Shown here: piece by piece, positions 1 to 7,311 of the stretch
How the letters are laid out: every line of letters begins with the position of its first letter
Position numbering within the stretch: the stretch's first letter is position 1
Source of the DNA: Gammaproteobacteria bacterium
GTDB lineage: Bacteria > Pseudomonadota > Gammaproteobacteria > Arenicellales > Poriferihabitantaceae
DNA: 9,351 nt
Assembly: GCA_009839585.1 (NCBI GenBank)
Contig: VXPI01000116.1
Span: 1-9,351, forward strand
Direction: 5' to 3'
Translations under genes and position numbers: made by a program
Notes under the pieces: generated by a model
The model's database searches: none
What the model was told of the DNA's origin: nothing
The model's input: only the letters and a program-made list of their open reading frames with translations

Positions 1-283
1 TCAGGCGCACGACGGGATGCCGGACCGACCAGTCCCAGTGCGGGTGGATGTCCAGGCCCCGGAACAGGGGTTCGTTTCCCTCAAACAGTTCCTGCAGGGT
101 ATCGACCAGAAGGCTCTTGCCGAAACGGCGGGGGCGGGAGAGAAAGTAGTGTCGCCCGCTCCGGATAAGTTCCCGAATCAGTGGCGTCTTGTCGACATAG
201 TAGTAACCCTCTTCACGGAGAGTGGAAAAGGTTTGAATCCCCAAGGGCAGGGGGCGGCGTTCGGCCCGGACTTCTTCATTCAT
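1..283 (-). CDS. AAA-ATPase-like protein, N-terminal part (PF09820 type), cut by left edge
   Basis: On the minus strand an open frame starts at ATG 283 and stays open to base 1, giving 94 residues before the edge. The protein begins MNEEVRAERRPLPLGIQTFS, followed by an EEGYYYVDKTPLIRELI stretch (about residues 24-40) and the degenerate P-loop SRPRRFGKSLL (49-59, with K56 and S57). This order is the hallmark of the AAA-ATPase-like family, whose full members are about 500-580 residues and usually carry a C-terminal PD-(D/E)XK nuclease-like domain; that part would lie beyond the edge. The family is common in multiple copies in accessory DNA and its role is unsettled. No clear Shine-Dalgarno sequence precedes ATG 283; an upstream ATG at 293 is out of frame and stops after four codons. 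The segment looks more G+C-rich than the rest of the window. The family call is strong; intactness cannot be judged. Confidence 0.85.
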   Translation of the reverse strand, partial: MNEEVRAERRPLPLGIQTFSTLREEGYYYVDKTPLIRELIRSGRHYFLSRPRRFGKSLLVDTLQELFEGNEPLFRGLDIHPHWDWSVRHPVVRL

Positions 284-295
284 GATGCAGCCATC

Positions 296-624
296 TTACC
301 ATAGTGGGGCGAGTAGACACACATCAGCGATCTCACGCTGCAAGACCGGGATTACCCGGTCCATATCCTCTATGAGGAGTTGAACCAGCGGTCAATTCGC
401 CGACAGCAACACGACGATGCCAATTCGTCGACCAGCCATATTCTGTTGTGTTGCATGCTTCGGTCGGTCGTGATCAAAATCTCATATCTATCCTGTTCGG
501 CCAAATCAAGCAACTCGCCGTTACTTTTTTCCGACCATTCCCTCTCCGCCAGTGTATCCACACAATGCGCTGGTAGGTAATTCCTCAGAGGGGCAGGAGT
601 TCCCTGGTCAAATAGCAGTTTCAC
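296..624 (-). pseudogene. DUF5615 PIN-like toxin, broken by a frameshift and a premature stop
   Basis: The gene starts at GTG 624 and reads VKLLFDQGTPAPLRNYLPAH, then LAEREWSEKSNGELLDLAEQ and LITTDRSM: the typical start of DUF5615 (COG4634) proteins, which have a PIN-like nuclease fold and act as toxin partners of DUF433 antitoxins. After RSMQH the frame is lost. Restoring one missing base near 448 (CACAACAG where the family would have CACCAACAG) gives QQNMAGRRIGIVVLLSAN, and the family sequence continues in the second frame down to TAA at 298-296 (PLVQLLIEDMDRVIPV and on to CLLAPLW). That frame carries a second lesion, TGA at 394-392, where the family usually has Trp. The corrected protein would be about 109 residues, the normal length. 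Unrepaired, the frame yields an 84-residue chimera ending at 370. Function is almost certainly lost. Confidence 0.82.
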
Positions 625-647
625 TGTGCCCGCGCTACTCTGATCGC

Positions 648-848
648 CTAGGCTTCATATTCGAGTACCGCGAGTACCTGCTTTTTGTCAATGCCCAGAA
701 ACCATTCGACGAACTCGTCAACCGTAGCACCACCGGCGAGGTTTTCGTAAAGCGCAAACAGTGGAATTCAGGTGCCTGCGAAAACCCAGTTGCCACTGGC
801 TTTGCCGAGCTTCCGCTCTACTGCCGAGCATGATTTCCAATCGATCAT
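648..848 (-). pseudogene. DUF433 antitoxin, broken by an in-frame stop
   Basis: From ATG 848 the minus strand reads MIDWKSCSAVERKLGKASGN, then WVFAGT, a TGA stop at 770-768, then IPLFALYENLAGGATVDEFV and EWFLGIDKKQVLAVLEYEA, ending at TAG 650-648. This is the DUF433 (COG2442) pattern of a short winged-helix-like antitoxin, 66 residues here if read through. The stop sits where the family has Arg in the GTR-(I/V)-P motif, so a single CGA-to-TGA change explains it. The DUF5615 pseudogene starts 23 bases downstream on the same strand, the usual antitoxin-then-toxin order. No intact frame spans the gene. The call rests on motif recognition on both sides of the stop. Confidence 0.8.
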
Positions 849-897
849 CAAGTTGAATTAGCAGCCAGTTTTAGACATTGTAATGCAAAACATTGCC

Positions 898-1069
898 TTC
901 TGCGTGAATAATCCCAGTCCGGCATTGGGTATGATCTTGCAGGCTTGACATGCTGGCAGAGCGTCGATCTGGAGATGTTCATCATCTCGCAGACCTCCGG
1001 ACAGGCTTGCTGTAGTGTGTTACGTCGAGTGATGATGCCTGGCAGGCAGAACCGAAGCTGTCTCGCCAT
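898..1069 (-). pseudogene. Possible helix-turn-helix scrap of a recombinase
   Basis: A minus-strand frame from ATG 1069 contains TLQQACPEVCEMMNISRSTL followed by CQHVKP. This resembles the C-terminal helix-turn-helix of serine recombinases and invertases (pattern roughly: alpha-helix, E-hydrophobic-C, short turn, ISRSTLYRHV). Nothing on either side of that stretch looks like the rest of a recombinase, and the frame has no visible ribosome-binding site. It may be a decayed fragment beside the broken toxin-antitoxin pair, or a chance similarity. Confidence 0.25.
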
Positions 1070-1165
1070 TATTCTTGCGTGCAGAAACTGTCCAAAGTTC
1101 TACACCGTAATCTTGTTTCAATACTACAATATTAGACTTGAGACCAATATCAAACCTGTCAAAGC

Positions 1166-1171
1166 AAGGAG
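1166..1171 (+). promoter_or_regulatory. Shine-Dalgarno site that sets the aminotransferase start
   Basis: AAGGAG lies 11 bases before ATG 1183. It favours this start over an in-frame start 45 bases upstream at 1138, which has no such site and would add residues absent from related proteins. Confidence 0.7.
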
Positions 1172-1182
1172 TCACCCACATA

Positions 1183-2328
1183 ATGCAACTGCAGAGCAAA
1201 TTGCCGGACGTCAGTACCACAATATTTACCGTGATGTCGAAAATGGCCCAGGAATTTGGAGCCATCAACCTGTCTCAGGGTTACCCTGACTTCGAACCCG
1301 ATTCTGTGCTGACTGACCGGCTTATGCACCATGTCCGCTCAGGCAAGAATCAGTATCCTCCAATGACCGGTATTCCGGAATTACGGCAGGCAGTATCCGG
1401 AAAATTGAAGAAACACAGCGATATCGATGTCGATTTTGATAGCGAAATCACCATTACCAGTGGTGCAACCGAAGCTCTGTTTTGTGCAATTTCCTCGGTG
1501 GTATGTCCGGGTGATAAAGTGATCGTGTTTGATCCGTCCTACGATTCCTATGGTCCGGCAGTCACGCTGGCGGGGGGCGAGATGATTCACATGCCCATGA
1601 CCCTGCCGGATTACCGAATTGACTGGGAAATGTTGAAAGGGTACCTGGATGACTCGGTGCGCATGATCATTGTCAATTCTCCCAGCAACCCGAGCAGCAG
1701 TGTTCTTCATCCAGACGATCTGGACTTGCTGGCAGATGCCATTCGTCCGTACAAGTGCATCGTGTTGAGTGACGAAGTCTATGAGCACATTATTTTCGAC
1801 GGAGTAGCGCATGCCAGCGTACTGACCCATCCGGAACTACGTAGTCGGTCATTTGCGGTTTTTTCATTTGGAAAGACCTATCATGTAACCGGCTGGAAGA
1901 TCGGCTACTGCATCGCGCCGGCCGAGATGACCAGGGAATTTCGCAAAGTACACCAGTTCAATGTATTTACTACTCCGACTCCCATGCAGTGGGCATTGGC
2001 GGATTTTCTGGAATCCAGTCCCCAGAACTATCTTGAATTGCCGGATTTTTATCAGGCCAAACGGGATTTATTCCGATCACTGATTGGATCTTCCAGATTC
2101 GAGTTGCTGCCATGTGCTGGAACCTATTTCCAGCTCGCTGATTACAGTCAAATCTCCGATCAGAAGGATGTGGATTTTGCCGCATGGATGACCCGGGAGA
2201 AGAAAGTAGCCGTGATTCCGTTAACGCCGTTTTACCAACAGGCACCCGATACCCGGATTGTACGATTCTGTTTTGCCAAACAGGATGAGACTCTGGCGGA
2301 AGCGGCCGAAATCATTAATGCAATCTAG
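1183..2328 (+). CDS. ybdL: YbdL-type methionine/glutamine aminotransferase (PLP, fold type I)
   Basis: The 381-residue product closely follows E. coli YbdL (about 386 residues) throughout: SKLPDVSTTIFTVMSKMA, INLSQGYPDF (29-38), NQYPPMTG (56-63), FDPSYDSY (116-123), NSPSNP (165-170), SDEVYEHI (196-203), and SFGKTYHVTGWK (228-239), where K231 should bind pyridoxal phosphate. D197 and Y200 are the expected cofactor contacts, and R361 in RFCFAK is the expected substrate-carboxylate arginine. YbdL is a cytosolic aminotransferase that prefers methionine, with other bulky amino acids accepted; related enzymes complete methionine salvage from 4-methylthio-2-oxobutanoate. The partner omega-amidase follows after 13 bases, which fits use of glutamine or asparagine as amino donor. 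The start at 1183 is fixed by AAGGAG and by alignment of the N-terminus. The exact substrate is inferred. Confidence 0.93.
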   Translation: MQLQSKLPDVSTTIFTVMSKMAQEFGAINLSQGYPDFEPDSVLTDRLMHHVRSGKNQYPPMTGIPELRQAVSGKLKKHSDIDVDFDSEITITSGATEALFCAISSVVCPGDKVIVFDPSYDSYGPAVTLAGGEMIHMPMTLPDYRIDWEMLKGYLDDSVRMIIVNSPSNPSSSVLHPDDLDLLADAIRPYKCIVLSDEVYEHIIFDGVAHASVLTHPELRSRSFAVFSFGKTYHVTGWKIGYCIAPAEMTREFRKVHQFNVFTTPTPMQWALADFLESSPQNYLELPDFYQAKRDLFRSLIGSSRFELLPCAGTYFQLADYSQISDQKDVDFAAWMTREKKVAVIPLTPFYQQAPDTRIVRFCFAKQDETLAEAAEIINAI

Positions 2329-2332
2329 GGGA
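2327..2332 (+). promoter_or_regulatory. Shine-Dalgarno site that sets the omega-amidase start
   Basis: AGGGGA overlaps the last two bases of the aminotransferase stop codon and lies 9 bases before ATG 2342. An in-frame ATG at 2333 directly abuts it and is too close to be used efficiently. Confidence 0.55.
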
Positions 2333-2341
2333 ATGCATGCG

Positions 2342-3130
2342 ATGGGTGATCTCAGTGTATCAGTCGTCCAGTGTGACTTGATCTGGCAGGATCCAGCAGC
2401 GAACTGCAAAAGAATCGAACGGCAACTCGATTCGATTGACCAAACGGATCTGGTTGTCTTGCCAGAGTTCTTCAGCACCGGCTTCTATCAAGACCCTGAA
2501 GCGAAGTATGAGACCATGGAAAGCGATACGGTGCTCTGGATGACCGAGACGGCAAGGTCGCTGGATGCGGTGGTGACTGGCAGTGTGGTGATGCAAGTCA
2601 AGGACAAGGGTGCTCCGATTTACCTGAACCGGATGCTGTGGGCCTGCCCGGAAGGCACTTTGGACTGGTATGACAAGCGGCACCTGTTCCGTTACGGTGG
2701 AGAACATCTTTCCTATACGGCAGGCAATGAGCGAAAAATCATGCGGCTGGATGGCTGGTCGATCGCCTTGTTTGTCTGCTACGATGTCCGATTCCCGGTC
2801 TGGTGTCGCAATCGATCCGATTATGATGTAGCCCTCTATGTGGCAAATTGGCCACATGCCAGACAGTATGCATGGGATACTCTGGTGCGTGCAAGAGCCA
2901 TCGAAAACCAGAGTTATGTGCTGGCAGTCAACCGGGTAGGTAAAAATCCCGAGGGCGAGGAATTTCGGGGAGGCAGCGCGATTATCGATCCGCTGGGCAA
3001 GCCGCTTGCCTCGTGCTGTCAGTCGGAAATGGTTCAAACTGCGACACTGTCCATGTCCGCTCTACAGGAAATTCGGGCAGATTTTCCTGCGGCCATGGAT
3101 CAGGATAATTTCACCATTATTGACGGTTGA
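2342..3130 (+). CDS. yafV: YafV-type omega-amidase (nitrilase superfamily)
   Basis: The 262-residue product has the nitrilase catalytic triad in order: E42 in VVLPEFFSTGF, K112 in YDKRHLFRYGGEH and C146 in VCYDVRFPVW. It follows E. coli YafV (256 residues) through NDYDLALYVANWP-like and RARAIENQSYV segments. Enzymes of this group hydrolyse alpha-ketoglutaramate and alpha-ketosuccinamate to the 2-oxoacid and ammonia, removing the by-products of glutamine or asparagine transamination. Its position 13 bases after the aminotransferase is the classic transaminase/omega-amidase pairing. A longer frame opens at 2258 inside the upstream gene, but the extra residues have no counterpart in YafV; ATG 2342 behind AGGGGA is preferred. 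The stop is 2 bases before the next start. Confidence 0.93.
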   Translation: MGDLSVSVVQCDLIWQDPAANCKRIERQLDSIDQTDLVVLPEFFSTGFYQDPEAKYETMESDTVLWMTETARSLDAVVTGSVVMQVKDKGAPIYLNRMLWACPEGTLDWYDKRHLFRYGGEHLSYTAGNERKIMRLDGWSIALFVCYDVRFPVWCRNRSDYDVALYVANWPHARQYAWDTLVRARAIENQSYVLAVNRVGKNPEGEEFRGGSAIIDPLGKPLASCCQSEMVQTATLSMSALQEIRADFPAAMDQDNFTIIDG

Positions 3131-3132
3131 GC

Positions 3133-4458
3133 ATGGGGCTGACCAGAGATATTGCCCAGTTTGCAATTGGCACTTCCGGTGATGAGATTTCCAAACAGGC
3201 CCTCGCGGTCATGTCTTTGTCTCTCATGGACTGGTTCGCCGTAGCAATTGCGGGAAAAGATGAACCCGCCAGCCGAATTGTGTTTCAAATCGTTCAGGAA
3301 GAAGGAGGCGCTACACAATCCAGCATACTGGGAAGTCCCGTAAAATATCCGGCACGGGCAGCAGCATTGGCCAATGGAGTTGCCTCTCACGCACTGGACT
3401 ATGATGACACGCATTTTGCCTATGTCGGCCATCCGAGCGCCGTGATTGTTCCGGCAACACTGGCTCTTGCCGAGAGTCATGGGTGCACGGGGCAGAAGTT
3501 TCTGGATGCGGCCTTGATTGGCGCAGAATCTGCCTGCCTTATCGGAACCTGGCTGGGCAGGAGACATTATCAGGCAGGATTTCATCAAACGGCCACCGCT
3601 GGTTGTCTGGGGGCCACCTTGGCTTGTGCACGCTTACTCGGGTTCGACATGGAGCAAACTCAACATGCTGTGGGAATTGCCTCAACGCGCACGGCAGGCC
3701 TCAAGTCACAGTTTGGAACCATGGGCAAACCCTATAATGCAGGGGCAGCAGCAGCGAATGCTGTTGAGAGTGCATTGCTGGCAGGGCATGGGTTTACCTC
3801 AGCAGGGAATGCTCTGGAGTGTGGGCAGGGGTTTTCGGCAACCCATGCCGGAGAGGAACATGATCTGGGAGATATTCCGGGGCGCTTCAGGAACAACTGC
3901 CTGCTTGAATCCGTACAGCACAAATTCCATAGTTGTTGTCATGGGATACATGCATCGCTCGAGGCCCTTACCCAAATCATCAAGGACCATCGCTTCAGCC
4001 ATGAGGAAATCAAGAGAGTATCCGTGTCAGTAAATCCCCGCTGGGTGAAAGTTTGTCATATCAAGCAACCCAAAACCGGACTGGAAGCAAAATTCAGTTA
4101 TCGCTTTGCCCTTGCGATGCTGGCCCTGGGTATCGATACAGCAGCACCGGCCAGCTTTGTCGATGAAGTGTGCCAGTCCACGGAACTTGGCGAATTTGCA
4201 GCCAGAGTCCAGGTTGAGCCGGATGAAGAACATCCCGATACCGCAGCGACGGTAACGGTTGAGACTCATTCTGGTTCGATTCACGATCAATATTATGATC
4301 TCGAAAACTTGCCTGATCTTGCAATACGCACCAGAAAGGTTCAGGCGAAAGCCGGATCGCTGATTGGCGAGGCCGTCGCACAGCAAATCTGGAGTTCGAT
4401 TCAGGCGTTGCCACACAACAGTATTAATCAGTTCATGCAAGATGCAAATTGCTTCTGA
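3133..4458 (+). CDS. MmgE/PrpD family protein (2-methylcitrate dehydratase-like)
   Basis: This 441-residue protein has the all-helical MmgE/PrpD domain followed by the C-terminal alpha/beta part, the normal family length. Visible signatures are ASHALDYDDTHFAYVGHPSA (84-103), AGFHQTATAG (148-157), GLKSQFGTMGKPYNAGAAA (189-207) and VQHKFHSCCHGIHASLEA (261-278). H94 or H100, H151, K191/K199, K264 and H270 are positioned like the active-site His and Lys residues described in cis-aconitate decarboxylase and PrpD. Family members dehydrate 2-methylcitrate, decarboxylate cis-aconitate, or act on other tricarboxylates and iminodisuccinate. No prpB/prpC genes are next to it, so 2-methylcitrate is not supported as substrate. 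ATG 3133 begins 2 bases after the amidase stop; TTG 3127 is the alternative, and neither has a strong ribosome-binding site, consistent with translational coupling. Confidence 0.9.
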   Translation: MGLTRDIAQFAIGTSGDEISKQALAVMSLSLMDWFAVAIAGKDEPASRIVFQIVQEEGGATQSSILGSPVKYPARAAALANGVASHALDYDDTHFAYVGHPSAVIVPATLALAESHGCTGQKFLDAALIGAESACLIGTWLGRRHYQAGFHQTATAGCLGATLACARLLGFDMEQTQHAVGIASTRTAGLKSQFGTMGKPYNAGAAAANAVESALLAGHGFTSAGNALECGQGFSATHAGEEHDLGDIPGRFRNNCLLESVQHKFHSCCHGIHASLEALTQIIKDHRFSHEEIKRVSVSVNPRWVKVCHIKQPKTGLEAKFSYRFALAMLALGIDTAAPASFVDEVCQSTELGEFAARVQVEPDEEHPDTAATVTVETHSGSIHDQYYDLENLPDLAIRTRKVQAKAGSLIGEAVAQQIWSSIQALPHNSINQFMQDANCF

Positions 4459-4476
4459 TCAAGCAGGCTCAAGGAT

Positions 4477-6297
4477 ATGGCTCCAGTCAGTACGGTAACT
4501 TCCGATAAAAGTGGCGATTGGCGTATTGCCAAAAGGCTGCTTCCCTATCTTGTTGAGCGTTGGCGGCGGGTTGCGATTGCTCTCGCCCTGTTGGTTCTTG
4601 CTCGATTGGCGAATGTTTCGATTCCTCTCATCCTCAAACGGATTGTTGATCATCTCGGGGAAATTCAGGCTGCGTTGACTATCCCTCTGGTGCTTCTTCT
4701 CGGCTACGGGTTATTCTGGTTTGCTTCAATACTGTTTACCGAACTTAGAAATGCGGTGTTTTATCGAATTGGCATCGATATCGTCTGCAAAATCTCATCC
4801 AGGGTATTCTCTCATTTGCACCAGTTGTCCTTGAAGTTCCATCTGGAACGCAAGATTGGTGCCCTGCTTCGGGACATTGATCGAGGCAATCAGGCAATTT
4901 CGCGATTTCTCAATATGGTTGTATTCAGCATCGCTCCGGTGGCGCTGGAAATGACGCTGGTCATCGGAATCCTGTGGAGTCAGCTCGGAATTCAATATGC
5001 GTTTCTCATCGTCATTGTGGTAATCGCCTACGTAATCTATACATTGCTGATTACCCGCTGGCGCAGAAGGTTCCAGATACGCATGAACGAACAGGATTCC
5101 CATGCCGGGACCAGGCTTCTGGATTCACTGATGAATTTTGAGACCGTTAAGGTGTTCGGAAACGAGGATCGGGAGAAGGGCCGCTATGACCGGTCCATGC
5201 GAAGATGGGGTCAGGCTTCCTACCAGAACAACCTGTCTCTCTCGTTGCTCAATGCCGGACAGGGAATGATTATTGCGATTGGGCTGGCGGTTCTGATGGT
5301 GATGGCCGCAACCGGAGTTCGCGATGAAGTATTGACGGTTGGCGACTTTGTGATGCTGCATGCATTCTTGTTGCAACTGTACATTCCCCTCAATGTTCTG
5401 GGTACCGTCTATCGGGAATTGAACCATTCCCTGATTGACATGGATCGAATGTTCCAGTTGCTGGATGAGGAAATCGAAATCAGGGACAAGCCAAATGCCG
5501 ATCTGCTTCGGATCACGATGGGGGAGGTTGAATTCAGAAATGTTGATTTCAGCTATTCCCCGGACCAGAAGGCATTGAGCGACATTTCCCTGCGAATTCC
5601 CGGAGGCCAGCAACTGGCAATTGTCGGTCCATCCGGGGCTGGGAAGTCAACCATCGCCCGGTTGTTGCTTAGGTTTTATGAACCGCAGCGCGGGCAGATT
5701 CTGATTGATGGTCAGGATATCCGGGATGTCAGTTCAGCTAGTCTTCGCAAGGTGATCGGCATCGTACCGCAGGATACCGTTCTGTTTAACGATACCATTG
5801 GTTACAATATCGGCTATGGTGATTCGGATGCCGGGAGTGAGGCGATCGAGGAAGCGGCGCGGATTGCCCAGATTCATGATTTTGTACAACAGCACCCCGA
5901 TCGGTATGAAGCACTTGTTGGCGAGCGAGGCATGAAGTTGTCTGGAGGTGAAAAGCAGCGCGTTGCGATTGCGAGGACTGCTTTGAAAAAAGCCAGAATC
6001 CTGATCTTTGACGAGGCAACCTCATCGCTTGACAGTCGCGCAGAGAATGCCATCGTGGAAGCGATGGGCCGGGTTTCGCAAGATATTACGACATTGACCA
6101 TCGCTCACCGGCTCTCGACGATAGTTGGGGCCGACGAGATTCTGGTGCTGGATCAGGGGCAGGTAGTGGAACGAGGCTCACATGCAACACTCCTGAGCAA
6201 TCAGGGGATATATGCTCAGATGTGGGAACTTCAAAAGCAAGACAAGTCCGGGGCTGATGCTCCAGAAGCTCCGGGCCAGAGTGAAACAGTAAAATAG
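4477..6297 (+). CDS. Atm1-type ABC exporter, fused membrane and ATPase domains
   Basis: The 606-residue protein has an N-terminal exporter membrane domain (about 30-310, six hydrophobic segments) and a C-terminal ATPase: Walker A GPSGAGKST (384-392, K390), signature LSGGE (488-492), Walker B ILIFDE (508-513), D-loop SSLD and H-loop H544 in IAHRLST. Intracellular-loop motifs such as FHLERKIGALLRDIDRG, LLDSLMNFETVKVFGNE and VYRELNHSLIDMDRMF are those of the Atm1/heavy-metal-tolerance branch, which exports glutathione derivatives, persulfides or metal conjugates and works as a homodimer in the inner membrane. N259 and Q262 fit the known glutathione-contact pair. R196 is kept, but the second arginine expected four residues on is Q200. 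It starts 18 bases after the lyase gene. AAGGA at 4471-4475 is only one base from ATG 4477, yet no other in-frame start exists nearby. Substrate is inferred. Confidence 0.92.
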   Translation: MAPVSTVTSDKSGDWRIAKRLLPYLVERWRRVAIALALLVLARLANVSIPLILKRIVDHLGEIQAALTIPLVLLLGYGLFWFASILFTELRNAVFYRIGIDIVCKISSRVFSHLHQLSLKFHLERKIGALLRDIDRGNQAISRFLNMVVFSIAPVALEMTLVIGILWSQLGIQYAFLIVIVVIAYVIYTLLITRWRRRFQIRMNEQDSHAGTRLLDSLMNFETVKVFGNEDREKGRYDRSMRRWGQASYQNNLSLSLLNAGQGMIIAIGLAVLMVMAATGVRDEVLTVGDFVMLHAFLLQLYIPLNVLGTVYRELNHSLIDMDRMFQLLDEEIEIRDKPNADLLRITMGEVEFRNVDFSYSPDQKALSDISLRIPGGQQLAIVGPSGAGKSTIARLLLRFYEPQRGQILIDGQDIRDVSSASLRKVIGIVPQDTVLFNDTIGYNIGYGDSDAGSEAIEEAARIAQIHDFVQQHPDRYEALVGERGMKLSGGEKQRVAIARTALKKARILIFDEATSSLDSRAENAIVEAMGRVSQDITTLTIAHRLSTIVGADEILVLDQGQVVERGSHATLLSNQGIYAQMWELQKQDKSGADAPEAPGQSETVK

Positions 6298-6310
6298 GGT
6301 GAAGTCAACG

Positions 6311-7297
6311 ATGAAGGCAATATGGTATGAAAAGACTGGCAAGGCCGATGAGGTCCTGGTGTGTGGTGAGCGTCAAAAGCCCACGCCTCGTCCCGGTGAA
6401 GTTCTGGTTCGAGTCGAGTACTCGGCCGTGCATCCATCGGATGTGAAAAAGCGGGCAGGATTTCAGCCTGCGGGGTTTTCAGATGGTTTCGTGATTCCAC
6501 ACAGTGATGGCTCGGGAATCATTGAAGACGTTGGTGAAGGTGTCGAAGATCGCCGTGGACAGAGGGTCTGGATATACCAGGCCCAGTATGGTCGACATTG
6601 TGGTTCCTGTGCCGAATACGTTGCCGTACCATCAGGGATGGCACCGAAACTGCCGGACAATGCTGACTTGTCAATCGGAGCCTGCATCGGAATACCGGTC
6701 ATGACTGCATTTCGGTGCGTACATGTGGCGGGCGATCAAACTGACAAGACAATTCTGGTGACCGGAGCCTCCGGCCGGGTTGGATATTACGCCGTACAAT
6801 GGGCCAAACTTGCCAACGCCAAGGTTATTGCAACCGCTGGAACGGATGAAAATTGCCAGGTAGCGCTTGATGCGGGTGCAGATTGGGCGCTGAATTACCG
6901 GGAAAGCGATCTGGCACAGCGTATTGTCGCATGTTCTGGACCGGGAGGAGTTGATCACATCATTGATGTCGAGTTCGGACAAAATGCAAAAGTCAGTGCT
7001 GAAGTCCTTGACAATTGCGGCACTATTGCCACTTACTCTTCATCAAAGAATCCTGAACCGTTGATTCCTTTCTACCCTATGATGTTCAAGAATGTCTCTG
7101 TGCATACGGTTTTGGTTTATAACATGCCGGATGTGGCCAAGCAGCAGGCAATTGATGCAGTGCATGATGCACTTTCAGAAGGGCAGTTGAAGCACCGGAT
7201 ATCGGCAATTCTTGATTTTGCGGAGACCGCAAAGGCACACGAGTTGATCGAGAGTGGCGGTGTAGCCGGTTGCGTGTTGATTCGGGTGTCGGGATAG
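6311..7297 (+). CDS. Zinc-less quinone oxidoreductase-like dehydrogenase (MDR family)
   Basis: The 328-residue product begins MKAIWYEKTGKADEVL and shows the GroES-like fold with RPGEVLVRVEYSAVHPSDVK (27-46), HSDGSGIIEDVGEGV (64-78), then the nucleotide-binding TGASGRVGYYAVQWAK (151-166). This is the NADPH-dependent quinone reductase branch of the medium-chain dehydrogenase family. It lacks the cysteine cluster of structural zinc and the catalytic zinc ligands of alcohol dehydrogenases. Such enzymes reduce quinones, enones or reactive aldehydes in the cytosol; the exact substrate is unknown. GTG 6301-region starts exist (in-frame GTG at 6299), but ATG 6311 matches the family N-terminus and has GGGTGA about 8 bases upstream. 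It is 13 bases after the ABC gene and appears to end the operon; the next gene is convergent. Confidence 0.9.
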   Translation: MKAIWYEKTGKADEVLVCGERQKPTPRPGEVLVRVEYSAVHPSDVKKRAGFQPAGFSDGFVIPHSDGSGIIEDVGEGVEDRRGQRVWIYQAQYGRHCGSCAEYVAVPSGMAPKLPDNADLSIGACIGIPVMTAFRCVHVAGDQTDKTILVTGASGRVGYYAVQWAKLANAKVIATAGTDENCQVALDAGADWALNYRESDLAQRIVACSGPGGVDHIIDVEFGQNAKVSAEVLDNCGTIATYSSSKNPEPLIPFYPMMFKNVSVHTVLVYNMPDVAKQQAIDAVHDALSEGQLKHRISAILDFAETAKAHELIESGGVAGCVLIRVSG

Positions 7298-7311
7298 AGC
7301 CTGACCGGCTA

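Larger units (their letters stand above)
849..1182. other. Intergenic stretch, mostly featureless
   Basis: This stretch separates the divergent decayed antitoxin gene from the aminotransferase gene. Apart from the possible helix-turn-helix scrap it holds no convincing gene. The right-hand 80 bases are A+T-rich and should contain the promoter of the downstream operon, but I cannot match a good -35/-10 pair there. An AAGGAG ribosome-binding site lies at its end. Confidence 0.6.

Noticed and set aside
1125..1130. TACAAT as a possible -10 box for the operon starting at 1183
   Set aside because: No -35-like hexamer lies 16-18 bases upstream, and A+T-rich DNA yields such matches by chance.
2360..3037. 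Long minus-strand open frame (225 codons) inside the omega-amidase gene
   Set aside because: It is a shadow of a gene with clear family motifs and a catalytic triad; its translation has no recognisable pattern.
7298..7310. Inverted AGCC/GGCT with a 5-base loop between the convergent oxidoreductase and dioxygenase genes
   Set aside because: A four-base stem without a T-run on either strand is too weak to call a bidirectional terminator.
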